Source of the DNA: Nonomuraea thailandensis
Lineage (GTDB): Bacteria; Actinomycetota; Actinomycetes; Streptosporangiales; Streptosporangiaceae
Assembly (NCBI RefSeq): GCF_024172165.1
Contig: NZ_JAMZEB010000002.1
Span: 6,841,501 to 6,905,500, forward strand
Reading direction: 5' to 3'
DNA length: 64,000 nucleotides
Positions 32,663-41,381 of this stretch are shown here, in pieces (position 1 is the first letter of the stretch; each line of letters opens with the position of its first letter). Position numbers and translations under genes: made by a program. Under the pieces are notes generated by a model. That model was not told the origin of the DNA. It saw only the letters and a program-made list of their open reading frames with translations, and did no database searches.

Positions 32663-33658
32663 TCAGCGGCTCGATTCCCTGGTCACGAGCTCGAACGGGG
32701 CGACGTACCGGCCGGTCGGGCGCAGCGGCGCGGCGATGCGCTGCGTCACCAGCTCGACGGCCTTGGCGGCCATCCACCGATGGTCGGGCGCCACCGTGGT
32801 CAGCGACGGCACCGCGTACGCCGCCGCCGGGATGTCGTCGAAGCCGGCGACCCGCACGTCGCCGGGGACGCGCAGGCCGCGGTCGGCCAGGCCGCGCAGG
32901 ACGCCCAGGGCGACGGTGTCGGTCACCGTCACCACGCCGTCCACCTCGCGGCCGGAGTCGGCCAGGCGGTGGGCCGCGGCCCGGCCCGCCTCCATGTCCA
33001 TGCCGTCGAGGGCGAACAGCAGCGGCGGGTCCACGTCGAGGCCGCGCTCGGCGAGCGCGGCGCGGTAGCCCCGGTAGCGGCGCGTCACCACGTTCACGCC
33101 GTCGAGGCCACCGCCGGTGACGATGGCGATCCGGCGGCAGCCCTGGTCGGCCAGGTGCGCGGTGGCGGCGTGGGCGCCCTGCTCGTTGGGCATGGCGACG
33201 TGGTCGAAGCGTCCGCCGAAGTCCTGCTCGCCCAGCATCACGACGGGATAGTGGGCGTCGGCGGGCTCCTCCAGCCGGTCGAGCTCGACGGCGCTGAGGA
33301 TCAGCCCGTCGAACTGCAGGGTGCGGGAGCGGGCCACGGCGTCGGCCTCGCCGCCGGCGTCGGCGCCCGACTCCTCGATCGCGACGTGGAAGCCGCGCCG
33401 CCGCGCCTCACCGATCACGTGGGAGGCGAGATGGCCGAAGTAGGCGGCCTCGATGTCGGGCACGGCGAGGCCGATGACGCCGGTCCGCCCGGACTTGAGC
33501 GTGCGGGCGGAGACGTTGACGCGGTAGCCCGACTGGCGGATGGCCTCCAGCACGCGCCTGCGGACCGGGTCGCTGACCCCGGCGCGGTTGTTGACCACGT
33601 TGGAGACGGTCATCTTCGACACCCCGGCCAGCCGGGCGACGTCTCCCATGGTCACCAT
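32663..33658 (-). CDS. LacI-family transcriptional regulator
   Basis: A 331-residue LacI/GalR repressor. The HTH is MGDVARLAGVSKMTVSNVVNNRAGVSDPVRRRVLEAI with the hinge helix SARTLKSGRTGVIGL. The sugar-binding domain has RIAIVTGGGLDGVN, VDGVVTVTDTVALGVLRGLADRGLRVPGDVRVAGFDDIPAAAYAVPSLTTV (family landmark GFDD and TTV). It lies 90 bp after the GH51 gene on the same strand, so it is the natural candidate to bind the TATCGATA double palindrome upstream of that gene, with an arabinose-type inducer. It is followed after 17 bases by the XRE gene. Confidence 0.93.
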   Translation of the reverse strand: MVTMGDVARLAGVSKMTVSNVVNNRAGVSDPVRRRVLEAIRQSGYRVNVSARTLKSGRTGVIGLAVPDIEAAYFGHLASHVIGEARRRGFHVAIEESGADAGGEADAVARSRTLQFDGLILSAVELDRLEEPADAHYPVVMLGEQDFGGRFDHVAMPNEQGAHAATAHLADQGCRRIAIVTGGGLDGVNVVTRRYRGYRAALAERGLDVDPPLLFALDGMDMEAGRAAAHRLADSGREVDGVVTVTDTVALGVLRGLADRGLRVPGDVRVAGFDDIPAAAYAVPSLTTVAPDHRWMAAKAVELVTQRIAAPLRPTGRYVAPFELVTRESSR

Positions 33659-33748
33659 GCCGTCACCGCGCCGCCACCATGCCGTGCCCCACGCTCCGCT
33701 CTTCCCGCGCTCCTCGTCGAGCTTATCGCGCCCCGCCCGCGCGCCCGG

Positions 33749-35278
33749 TCAGCCCAGCCGGCCCTCGACCGTGACGAAGGAGTGGGCGGGCAGGTGCACG
33801 CGCAGCCCGCTCGCCGTGGCCGTGACCTGGTCGTGGGTGCGCGGGGCGATGGTGTCCGGCGCGTCCGGGGTGTTGTGGGCCTGGAGGCTCCCGGCGGTGA
33901 GAATGCGGGCGCGCACGTCGGTCACCGTACCGCCGCGCAGGTCCAGCTCGACGTCGGCCTGCTGGTCGGCGTCCAGGTTGGACAGCGAGATCAGCACCCG
34001 GCCGTCCTTGCGGCTGGCCGAGACGGAGACGGTCGCCAGGCTCGTGCCGCCGACCTCGCGCGACGGGAGCGCGCCCTTGAGGTCGACCCGCAGCGAGGCG
34101 GCGTCCTGGTGGCCCTTGTTCATCTCGAACACGTGGTACGTGGGCGTGAGCACGAGGGCCTTGGTGTCGGGGTCGGTGAGGATCATGGCCTGCAGCACGT
34201 TGACCGTCTGGGCGATGTTGGCCATGACCAGGCGGTCGGCGTGCCGGTGGAAGACGTCGAAGTGCAGGCTCGCGACCAGGGCGTCGCGCAGCGTGTTCTG
34301 CTGGTAGAGGAAGCCCGGGTCGGTGCCCGGCTCGACGTTCCACCAGGTGCCCCACTCGTCCAGCACCAGGCCCACGTTCTTGCCGGGGTCGTAGCAGTCC
34401 ATGACGTTGGAGTGGCCGGTGATCAGCTCGTCCACGTGGGCGGCCTTGACCATCGTGCGGTAGTAGTCGTCGGTGTCGAAGACCGTGGCGTCGCCCTTGT
34501 CCTGCCAGGTGCCGGGGATCGTGTAGTAGTGGAACGACAGCGCCTGCATGAAGGGCGCGGGCCGGTAGGCGCAGCCCAGCTCGCCGAGCTGCTTCATCAG
34601 CGTCTCGGTCCAGGCGTAGTCGCCCGAGTTGGCGCCGGCGGCGATGCGGTAGAGCCGGTTGCCGCCGTGGTCGCGGCAGTAGGTGCCGAACCGGCGGGCC
34701 TCGGCGGCGTACTGCTGGGCGCTCATGTGGCCGCCACAGCCCCACGCCTCGTTGCCGAGCCCCCAGAAGCGGATCTTCCACGGCTCCTCGCGGCCGTTGG
34801 CCTTGCGCAGGCGGACCATCGGGGAGTCGCCGTCGCGGGTCAGATACTCGACCCAGTCGCTCATCTCCTTGACCGTACCGGAGCCCACATTTCCGGAAAT
34901 GTACGGCTCTGCGCCGAGCAGCTCGCACAGAGCCATGAACTCGTGCGTGCCGAAGTGGTTGTTCTCCTCGACGTTGCCCCAGTGGGTGTTGACCATCGAC
35001 GGGCGCTCCCGCTTGGGCCCGATGCCGTCCATCCAGTGGTACTCGTCGGCGAAGCAGCCGCCCGGCCAGCGCAGGTTGGGGATGTTCAGCGCCTTGAGCG
35101 CCTCCACCACGTCGAGGCGGATGCCGCCCTCGTTCGGCAGGTCGCTGTCCTCGCCCACGTAGAAGCCGCCGTAGATACACCGGCCCAGGTGCTCGGCGAA
35201 GTGGCCGTACAGGTGCCGGTTGATCACCGGGCCGGGCACGTCGAGGTTGATGACAGCGGGCACGACGTCGTCACTCAT
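33749..35278 (-). CDS. abfA: GH51 alpha-L-arabinofuranosidase
   Basis: An intracellular-type GH51 enzyme of about 509 residues without signal peptide. Landmarks: VINRHLYGHFAEHLGRCIYGGFYVGE, NIPNLRWPGGCFADEYHWMDGIGP, the acid/base Glu in FWGLGNEAWGCGG and the nucleophile Glu in VGLVLDEWGTWW. It releases arabinofuranose from arabino-oligosaccharides after import. In-frame starts exist at GTG 35299, ATG 35290 and ATG 35278; none has a good ribosome site, and 35278 gives the family-length N-terminus. It heads a same-strand run with the LacI gene and follows GH43, giving an arabinan module. Confidence 0.94.
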   Translation of the reverse strand: MSDDVVPAVINLDVPGPVINRHLYGHFAEHLGRCIYGGFYVGEDSDLPNEGGIRLDVVEALKALNIPNLRWPGGCFADEYHWMDGIGPKRERPSMVNTHWGNVEENNHFGTHEFMALCELLGAEPYISGNVGSGTVKEMSDWVEYLTRDGDSPMVRLRKANGREEPWKIRFWGLGNEAWGCGGHMSAQQYAAEARRFGTYCRDHGGNRLYRIAAGANSGDYAWTETLMKQLGELGCAYRPAPFMQALSFHYYTIPGTWQDKGDATVFDTDDYYRTMVKAAHVDELITGHSNVMDCYDPGKNVGLVLDEWGTWWNVEPGTDPGFLYQQNTLRDALVASLHFDVFHRHADRLVMANIAQTVNVLQAMILTDPDTKALVLTPTYHVFEMNKGHQDAASLRVDLKGALPSREVGGTSLATVSVSASRKDGRVLISLSNLDADQQADVELDLRGGTVTDVRARILTAGSLQAHNTPDAPDTIAPRTHDQVTATASGLRVHLPAHSFVTVEGRLG

Positions 35279-35302
35279 CGGGGGCACCATTTCTCGCACG
35301 GG

Positions 35303-35343
35303 ATGTGTATCGATAAATGCGAGGCAACTTTATCGATACACAT
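35303..35343. promoter_or_regulatory. 15-bp inverted repeat with two TATCGATA palindromes, arabinofuranosidase operator
   Basis: ATGTGTATCGATAAA-11 nt-TTTATCGATACACAT, perfect arms. Each arm contains the 8-bp palindrome TATCGATA with the central CG typical of LacI-family sites; their centres lie 23 bp apart. It occupies most of the spacer between the GH43 end and the GH51 start. Confidence 0.72.
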
Positions 35344-35361
35344 GCCCGTGTCAAGGGTGCG

Positions 35362-36726
35362 TCACGGGGTGACGCGGAACGTGGCGTCGGCCCGGTCGGT
35401 CGCGGTGCTGATCGGGTCGACGCGCAGGAGGTAGTTGCCGTGCCGCAGGTAGCGGTCGGGCGCGTTGTGCGAGCGGAACGACGACCAGGCGGAGTCCGCC
35501 AGGCCGGCGACCCGGTGGAAGGTGGCGTCGGCGCGGAAGGCCGCGGTGTTGTCGGCGGCGTCCAGCCGGATCTCGTAGTTGTAGTGCCGCAGGTAACGGC
35601 CGGGGAAGTTCACCGACTCGAACGACACCCCCGCGCTGTCGGCCAGGCCCGGCACCATCCGCCAGAGCTGGTCCTGGTAGGGGTCGAACGGGTAGGCGTC
35701 CAGGCGTCCGAGGTAGCCGGCGTGGCGCACGTACCGGTCGGGGAAGTTGGACGACTTCAGCCGGGTCCAGCCCGGCAGCCCCCACCGGGAGACCAGGCCG
35801 TTGTACTCGGCGGCGCTGATCCCGGCTATGGAGCCGTGCTTGGCGTTGAGCGGGGGCGTGAAGGCGCGCTGGTCGAGCGCCGTCCAGGAGTTGCCGCCGA
35901 CGTTGGCGGACGACCAGGCGTAGTAGTCGTTGTTGACCGGGCTGAACGAGTCGCCCCAGAGCCACCAGCCGGTGCCCGCGTTGTTCCTGATCAGCAGCGG
36001 CGCCTCCATGGCGTTGCCCTGGCGCAGGCCGCTGGTGTAGGTCGTGTAGCTGCCGGGGGCGCCGGTGGAGGAGCGGGCGCCGTACAGCAGGCCGTTCGAC
36101 AGGTTCTTGTAGTACAGGTAGTACGTCGAGCCGTCCACCACGATGTCGCCGTCCAGCACGGGGAAGCCGGGGCTGAAGTACACCTGGTTGGCGCTGACCG
36201 TGCGGAAGTCCGTGGTGTAGTTGACCATGAACACGTCGGTGGAGCCGTTGTGCGCCGAGTAGACGATGCCGTACTGGCCGCGGGAGGCGTCCCAGAACGC
36301 GGTCGGCGCCCACGTGTGGGTGGCCAGGTTGTGCATCCGGATGCGGCGGTAGCCGGTGAAGCTCCTCAGGTCCGTGGAGTCCCAGACGTGCAGGTACTGG
36401 TTGTGCTGGCTGAAGTCGGTGCCGTTGAGGTCGGTGGCGAGGATGACGAACGTGCCGTCCTGCTTGCGCAGGACGAACGGGTCACGCAGGCCGAGGGTGC
36501 CGGCGGTGGGGGTGACGACCGGGTTGTTCTGGTTCAGCGGCGTCCAGTTCAGGCCGTCCTGGCTGACCGCCAGGTGCAGGCCGTAGTCGGCGCCGTTCAT
36601 GTTCGGCGACTCGGTGAAGTACGCGAACACGTACGCGGTGTTCGCGGCCGAGGCCGGAGAGGCGTTGACGGCCGGCACCGCGCACAAGGCGGCCAGGAGG
36701 GCGAGTGCTCTTCGGCGGAGGTTCAC
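35362..36726 (-). CDS. Secreted GH43 glycosidase with C-terminal CBM42 (AbfB) domain
   Basis: A 454-residue exported enzyme from GTG 36726 (AAGGAG six bases upstream) with signal LRRRALALLAALCAVPAVNASPASA. The first 310 residues are a five-bladed GH43-type propeller: YVFAYFTESPNMNGADYGLHLAVSQDG, GLRDPFVLRKQDGTFVILATDLN, WAPTAFWDASRGQYGIVYSAH and VLDGDIVVDGSTYYLYYK. The last 140 residues are an arabinose-binding AbfB domain with three repeats ending YLRHYNYEIRLD, RYVRHAGYLGRLD and RYLRHGNYLLRVD. Probably an arabinofuranosidase or arabinanase acting outside the cell on arabinan side chains, with the GH51 enzyme finishing inside. Exact specificity not decidable by eye. Confidence 0.9.
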   Translation of the reverse strand: MNLRRRALALLAALCAVPAVNASPASAANTAYVFAYFTESPNMNGADYGLHLAVSQDGLNWTPLNQNNPVVTPTAGTLGLRDPFVLRKQDGTFVILATDLNGTDFSQHNQYLHVWDSTDLRSFTGYRRIRMHNLATHTWAPTAFWDASRGQYGIVYSAHNGSTDVFMVNYTTDFRTVSANQVYFSPGFPVLDGDIVVDGSTYYLYYKNLSNGLLYGARSSTGAPGSYTTYTSGLRQGNAMEAPLLIRNNAGTGWWLWGDSFSPVNNDYYAWSSANVGGNSWTALDQRAFTPPLNAKHGSIAGISAAEYNGLVSRWGLPGWTRLKSSNFPDRYVRHAGYLGRLDAYPFDPYQDQLWRMVPGLADSAGVSFESVNFPGRYLRHYNYEIRLDAADNTAAFRADATFHRVAGLADSAWSSFRSHNAPDRYLRHGNYLLRVDPISTATDRADATFRVTP

Positions 36727-36738
36727 GACGAGCTCCTT

Positions 36739-36819
36739 TGTTAGCGTTAACATCCGGTCGGGCGAAAGACCGGTAACGACCGAGCACGTGGAGATGTGCA
36801 CGAGTGTTAACGCGAACAC
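36739..36819. promoter_or_regulatory. Two LacI-type boxes before the GH43 gene
   Basis: TGTTAGCGTTAACA (36739-36752) and GTGTTAACGCGAACAC (36804-36819) both contain GCGTTAACA, in opposite orientation, with centres about 66 bp apart. The first lies just before the ribosome site of the GH43 gene, the second near the expected promoter. Spacing would allow DNA looping; this is inference. Confidence 0.58.
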
Positions 36820-36893
36820 GCCGACCGTCAAGGGTCTCCCTGATGGGCTAGGGTCACCCCGGGACGGATCGGACGGAAGGAAGCACGGGCCAC

Positions 36894-37493
36894 GTGAACC
36901 TGGGCATCGTCGGGCAGGCCGCGGGGCTGTTCGCCGTCACCAACATCGACGACCTGCTCGTCCTGGCGCTCTTCTTCGCCCAGGGAGCCGGTCGGCGCGG
37001 GGCCGCCGCCAGGGTCGTGGCCGGGCAGTACCTGGGGTTCCTGGCCATCCTCGCCGTGGCGGTGGCCGCCGGTGTCGGCGCCGCCCTGCTGCCCGCCGCG
37101 GTCGTCCCGTACCTCGGGCTGCTCCCGCTCGCTCTGGGGGTTAAGGCCGGGTGGCAGGCGTGGCGAAGCCGCCACGACGACGAGCGGGACCCGGCGGGCC
37201 CGGGCGCGGGCGGGCCGGGAGCGCTGGAGGTCGCCGCGGTGACCTTCGCCAACGGCGGCGACAACATCGGCGTGTACGTGCCCGTCTTCGCCACCTCCGG
37301 CCACGGCGGGACGGCGGTGTACGCCGCCGTCTTCCTCGCCCTGGTGGCCGTGTGGTGCGCCGCGGGGCGCTTCCTCGCCACCCGGCCGGTGATCGCCAGG
37401 GCGCTCAGCCGGTGGGGGCACGTGCTGCTGCCGGTGGTGCTGATCGGGCTCGGCCTGGTCATCCTCGCCGAGGGCGGCGCCTTCGGCCTGTAG
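36894..37493 (+). CDS. CadD-like cadmium resistance/cation transport protein
   Basis: A 199-residue membrane protein with about six helices. The start is GTG 36894. The opening GQAAGLFAVTNIDDLLVLALFFAQ carries the conserved NIDDL of the CadD/LysE-like cadmium family, and the second half has the matching repeat AVTFANGGDNIGVYVPVFA (NGGDN). These conserved acidic motifs in two half-repeats are the hallmark of the family. The gene converges on an MFS gene with 21 bases between stops. Metal specificity is not proven. Confidence 0.85.
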   Translation: MNLGIVGQAAGLFAVTNIDDLLVLALFFAQGAGRRGAAARVVAGQYLGFLAILAVAVAAGVGAALLPAAVVPYLGLLPLALGVKAGWQAWRSRHDDERDPAGPGAGGPGALEVAAVTFANGGDNIGVYVPVFATSGHGGTAVYAAVFLALVAVWCAAGRFLATRPVIARALSRWGHVLLPVVLIGLGLVILAEGGAFGL

Positions 37494-37514
37494 CCCGGCT
37501 CGCCCGCCGGGTGC

Positions 37515-38660
37515 TCACCAGGTCGCGCCGCCCACCGGGCGCAGACGGGTGGCCAGCACGCCGAGCAGCAGCACCGCGACGACGACGGACGTCAGCGCCA
37601 GGCGGAGGCCGGCCAGCCCGCTCAGCGCGCCGATCAGGGCGGGCGCGACGATCGAGGCGCCCGGGAGCTGCCCGAACTCGACCATCGACACGCCCTCGCT
37701 CGGCGACAGCCCCTCCTGGTGGCCCGCCATCGTGTAGAGGGCGGGGTTGACGCCCGCCATGCCGACCGCGAGCAGGACGAATCCCGCCACCGCCGCCACC
37801 GGGGTGCCGAGCAGCAGGCACAGGCCGAAGCCGCCCGCCGCGAACAGGGCGCACGACCGCACCATGCGGACGATGCCCAGCCGGGCGGTGACCCGGTCCA
37901 CGGCCAGCAGCGCCACCGTGCCGGCCGTGGTGGCGACGGTGTAGGCGACGCCGCCGGCGACCGGGCCCGCGCCCATGGTGTCGGAGACGTAGACGGCGTT
38001 CCAGAGGACGGCCGACTCCGAGACGTACCCGGACAGGAACGCCATGGTGACCAGCGGGAGCGCCCTGCGGGTGAAGCGCCCGCGGGGCGCTCCCGCCCTC
38101 CCGCCCGCCTCGTGCGGCAGCCAGCGGGCCGTCACCGCCAGGCAGAGCCCGAGCAGCGCGCTCGTCAGCGCGAACTGCGCCCACGGCCGCACGTCCAGCG
38201 CCGCCGCCAGGGTGCCGGTCAGCCCGCCGGCCAGCGTGCCCGCGCTGAAGCAGGCGTCGAAGCCACCCATGAGGGGCCTGCCGTAGCGGCGCTGCACATC
38301 CAGCGCCAGCGCCCCCATGGGGACGGCCATGACGAAGGAGACCAGGGCCCACGTCGACAGGCCGAGCACGATCGCGGCGAAGCTGCCCGACGCGGCGAGC
38401 AGGGGCACGGTGAGCAGGACGAGCGCGGCTCCGGCGACGCCGAGCAACCGGCTGGGGACCCGGCCCATCAGCAGCACGACCGCGCAGACACCGACGAGGT
38501 TGCCGAGGCTCGGCACGGTGTTCGCCAGGCCCCAGAGGGCGTCGTCGGCGCCGACCTGCCGGCGGATCTCGGGAACCCTGGCGGCCCACCCGCCGATCGG
38601 CATGCTCATGATCACGTGGAGCAGGGAGACGGCCATCCGGGCTCGGACCGGTGCGGACAT
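37515..38660 (-). CDS. MFS transporter
   Basis: A 381-residue MFS protein with about twelve helices, from ATG 38660 (GGAGGAGC upstream). It opens VRARMAVSLLHVIMSMPIGGWAARVPEIRRQVGADDALWGLANTVPSLGNLVG, the form seen in the fucose-permease/YbjJ-like subgroup, with MGALALDVQRRYGRPLMGGFDACFSAGTLAGG and VNPALYTMAGHQEGLSPSEGVSMVEFGQLPGASIVAPALIG. The frame is open upstream to 39392 but this overlaps the divergent regulator. It is divergent from the AraC-type gene, probably its target. Substrate unknown. Confidence 0.88.
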   Translation of the reverse strand: MSAPVRARMAVSLLHVIMSMPIGGWAARVPEIRRQVGADDALWGLANTVPSLGNLVGVCAVVLLMGRVPSRLLGVAGAALVLLTVPLLAASGSFAAIVLGLSTWALVSFVMAVPMGALALDVQRRYGRPLMGGFDACFSAGTLAGGLTGTLAAALDVRPWAQFALTSALLGLCLAVTARWLPHEAGGRAGAPRGRFTRRALPLVTMAFLSGYVSESAVLWNAVYVSDTMGAGPVAGGVAYTVATTAGTVALLAVDRVTARLGIVRMVRSCALFAAGGFGLCLLLGTPVAAVAGFVLLAVGMAGVNPALYTMAGHQEGLSPSEGVSMVEFGQLPGASIVAPALIGALSGLAGLRLALTSVVVAVLLLGVLATRLRPVGGATW

Positions 38661-38786
38661 GCCTGAGCTCCTCCGTGAGCGTCGCTGTCGGCCGGTGCCG
38701 TGGCACGGTACGAAGGGACCGCGCGGCCCGTCAACTGTGCGATCCTGTGGACGTTCAGTGATCCCGGCTTCCAGCGAGGGAGTCCG

Positions 38787-39491
38787 ATGGGCTTGGAGGT
38801 CGAGAGCCGGCCGTCCGACTCGCCGTACGTCGAGCGGGTGTGGCGCAGCCGCAGCGACGACGTCGCCCGCATGACGTCGATCGCGGCGGCGACCTGGGAC
38901 CTGGTCTTCTGGGAGCACCGCGGGCAGGTCAGCGCGGCCGTGCAGGGGCCGGAGACGAAGGCGAGCCCGGCGCCGGTCCCCGAGCACGCCACGTTCTTCG
39001 GCATCAGCTTCGCGGTCGGCGCCTCGATGCCGCACGTCCCGATGGAGCGGCTGGTCGACGGCAACCTGGAGATCCCCGGCGCGACGCGCACGTCGTTCCA
39101 CCTGAAGGGCTCCTCCTGGCGGCTGCCCGGCTACGACGACGTCGAGTGGTTCGTGCGGCGGCTCGTGCGCGAGGAGATCCTGGTCCTCGACCCGGTCGTG
39201 GCCGCGGTGCTCGGCGGCAGGCCGCCGGACGTGTCGGAGCGTACGGTGCAGCGGCGCTTCCTGGCGGTGACCGGGCTCACCCAGGGCGCGGTCCGGCAGA
39301 TCGGCCGCGCCCGGCAGGCCGCGGTGCTGATCCAGGAGGGCGTGCCGGCGCACGAGGTGATCCACGGGCTCGGCTACTTCGACCAGCCGCACCTGGCGCG
39401 GTCGTTGTCCCGTTACGTCGGGCGGACCGCGACCCGGCTGGCCGCCGGTCAGGCCTCGCCGGAGCCGCTGTCGCTGCTGTACAGGGCCTGA
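38787..39491 (+). CDS. AraC-family transcriptional regulator
   Basis: A 234-residue regulator from ATG 38787 (GAGGGAG upstream). The N-terminal half (SPYVERVWRSRSDDVARMTSIAAATWDLVFWEHRGQVSAAVQGPETKASPAPVPEHATFFGISFAVG) is a cupin-like sensor of the actinobacterial DUF6597 type. The C-terminal double HTH is SERTVQRRFLAVTGLTQGAVRQIGRARQAAVLIQEGVPAHEVIHGLGYFDQPHLARSLSRYVG. It is divergent from the MFS gene (126-bp spacer), which it likely controls. Confidence 0.88.
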   Translation: MGLEVESRPSDSPYVERVWRSRSDDVARMTSIAAATWDLVFWEHRGQVSAAVQGPETKASPAPVPEHATFFGISFAVGASMPHVPMERLVDGNLEIPGATRTSFHLKGSSWRLPGYDDVEWFVRRLVREEILVLDPVVAAVLGGRPPDVSERTVQRRFLAVTGLTQGAVRQIGRARQAAVLIQEGVPAHEVIHGLGYFDQPHLARSLSRYVGRTATRLAAGQASPEPLSLLYRA

Positions 39492-39529
39492 TCACAGCCC
39501 GTAAAGGACCCCGGCATGGCACCTTTGGC

Positions 39530-39546
39530 AAGGTTAGCCTAACCTT
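39530..39546. promoter_or_regulatory. Iron box (DtxR/IdeR/DmdR type)
   Basis: AAGGTTAGCCTAACCTT, a perfect palindrome around a central C, matching the DtxR-family consensus with TTAGGTTAGGCTAACCTAA at nearly every position. It ends 6 bp before the ABC ATPase start, so iron-loaded repressor would block transcription of the importer. Confidence 0.9.
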
Positions 39547-39552
39547 AGGCCC

Positions 39553-40371
39553 ATGACCGAGGAGATCTCTCTCCGCGGCGCGGAGCTTTGCCTCAGCTAC
39601 CACGGCACCCCCGTGGTCGAGGACGGTCGCATCACCCTGCGGCCGGGCCACGTGACCGCGCTGGTGGGCCCCAACGGCAGCGGCAAGTCGACGCTGCTGC
39701 GCGCGCTGTCCAGGCTGCACCGCCCCGACACGGGTGCCGTGACGCTCGGTGACGGCGCCGACGCCCTGGCCCTGTCCGCGCGCGACTTCGCCTGCCGGGT
39801 GACGCTGCTCGCCCAGAGCCGCCCCACCCCGGGCGGCGTGTGCGTACGCGACGTCGTCGGCTACGGCCGCCACCCCTACCGGCGGCGCTGGCGGGCCGCG
39901 GACCCCGACGGTCCCGCCCACGTCGAGCGGGCGATGGAGCTCACCGGCGTGACGCGGATGGCCGAGCGGGCGGTGGACGAGCTGTCCGGCGGCGAGCTGC
40001 AGCGCGTCTGGCTGGCCACCTGCCTGGCCCAGGACACCGGCGTCCTGCTGCTGGACGAGCCCACCACGTTCCTCGACCTGCGTTACCAGGTGGAGCTGCT
40101 CGACCTCGTCCGCGACCTGGCCGACGAGCACGGAGTGGCGATCGGCGTGGTCCTGCACGACCTCAACCAGGCCGCCGAGATCGCCGACCACGTCGTGCTC
40201 CTGCACCAGGGCCGCATCCGCGCGGACGGCCCGCCCGCCGAGGTCCTCACCGAGGACCTGCTCACCGCCACGTACGGCATCCGCATCGAGGTCAGCCACG
40301 ACCCGAGGACGGGCGCCGTGACCACCAGGCCCATCGGCCGCCACAGCAGAACCGTCCCAGCAACCACATGA
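39553..40371 (+). CDS. Siderophore ABC importer, ATP-binding protein (FepC/FhuC type)
   Basis: A 272-residue ATPase: Walker A ALVGPNGSGKSTLLRAL, signature VDELSGGELQRVWLATCLAQD, Walker B VLLLDEPTTFLD and switch His VVLHDLNQ. RDVVGYGRHPYRRRW is the FepC-type region. First gene of an iron-regulated operon (ATPase, binding protein, fused permease) directly under the iron box. The start at ATG 39553 is close to the box, implying a short leader. Confidence 0.95.
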   Translation: MTEEISLRGAELCLSYHGTPVVEDGRITLRPGHVTALVGPNGSGKSTLLRALSRLHRPDTGAVTLGDGADALALSARDFACRVTLLAQSRPTPGGVCVRDVVGYGRHPYRRRWRAADPDGPAHVERAMELTGVTRMAERAVDELSGGELQRVWLATCLAQDTGVLLLDEPTTFLDLRYQVELLDLVRDLADEHGVAIGVVLHDLNQAAEIADHVVLLHQGRIRADGPPAEVLTEDLLTATYGIRIEVSHDPRTGAVTTRPIGRHSRTVPATT

Positions 40372-40382
40372 CAGGAACATCC

Positions 40383-41381
40383 ATGCGCAGTGCCCTGACG
40401 GCCCCCCTGACCGCCATCGCCGCCATCGTCGCCCTCGCCGCCTGCGGCACGACCGAGGCCCCCGTGACCGAGCAGTCCCCCGCGGCCGGCGCCACGGCCT
40501 CGGCCAGCACCGCCGGCCCCATCACCGTGACCGACGCCCGCGGCAAGGAGGTCAAGCTCGACGCCCCGGCGACCAAGGTCGTCAGCCTGGAATGGGCCGA
40601 GACCGAGATGCTGGCCAGCCTGGGCGTCATGCCGGTGGGCGCGGCCGACGTGAAGGGGTACGCCACCTGGGTCACCGCCGCCAAGCTCGACTCCTCGGTC
40701 AAGGACGTCGGCATGCGGCAGGAGCCGAGCATCGACTCCATCAGCGCCCTGTCGCCCGACCTGGTCGTCATGGAGTCCGACGACGAGGAGCTGGCCGCGC
40801 AGCTCGAGAAGTTCGTGCCGGTGATCGTGGCCAAGGGCAGCGACGCCAAGGACAACCTCAAGCGCATGCGCGACGACCTCAACATGATCGCCACGGCCGT
40901 CGGCAAGACCGACGCCGCCACCAAGCTGCTGTCCGACTTCGACGCGGCGCTGGCCGACGGCAAGGCGAAGATCGCCGCCGCGGGCGGCGCCGGCAAGCCG
41001 TTCATCATGGCCGACGGGTGGAAGCAGGGCAGCACGATCTCCGTCCGCCTGTTCGGCAAGGGCTCGCTGGTCTCCGAGGTGGGCACGCAACTCGGCCTCA
41101 AGAACGCCTGGACGGGCAAGGTCGACGACCAGTGGGGCCTGGGCACCACCGACGTCGAGGGCCTGAGCGTGCTCAAGGACCCGGAGACCCGCTTCTTCTA
41201 CAACGCCTCCGACGGTGACGACGTCTTCGCCGACGGGCTCGCGGACAACGCCATCTGGAAGTCGCTGCCGTTCGTGGAGAAGCAGCAGGTCACCAAGATG
41301 CCGAACGGCATCTGGACCTTCGGCGGGCCCCTGTCCTCGCAGCAGTACGCCGACGCGCTGGTGAAGGCGTTCACCGGTTGA
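40383..41381 (+). CDS. Siderophore-binding lipoprotein
   Basis: A 332-residue class III binding protein. MRSALTAPLTAIAAIVALAACGTTE is a lipoprotein signal with lipobox LAAC. The mature part starts ITVTDARGKEVKLDAPATKVVSLEW and has ISALSPDLVVMESDDEELAAQLEKFVPVIV, typical of FhuD/FepB-like proteins, with the long backbone helix between lobes. AGGA lies upstream of ATG 40383; an alternative ATG at 40368 overlaps the ATPase stop as ATGA. It would capture a ferric siderophore for the fused permease. Confidence 0.93.
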   Translation: MRSALTAPLTAIAAIVALAACGTTEAPVTEQSPAAGATASASTAGPITVTDARGKEVKLDAPATKVVSLEWAETEMLASLGVMPVGAADVKGYATWVTAAKLDSSVKDVGMRQEPSIDSISALSPDLVVMESDDEELAAQLEKFVPVIVAKGSDAKDNLKRMRDDLNMIATAVGKTDAATKLLSDFDAALADGKAKIAAAGGAGKPFIMADGWKQGSTISVRLFGKGSLVSEVGTQLGLKNAWTGKVDDQWGLGTTDVEGLSVLKDPETRFFYNASDGDDVFADGLADNAIWKSLPFVEKQQVTKMPNGIWTFGGPLSSQQYADALVKAFTG

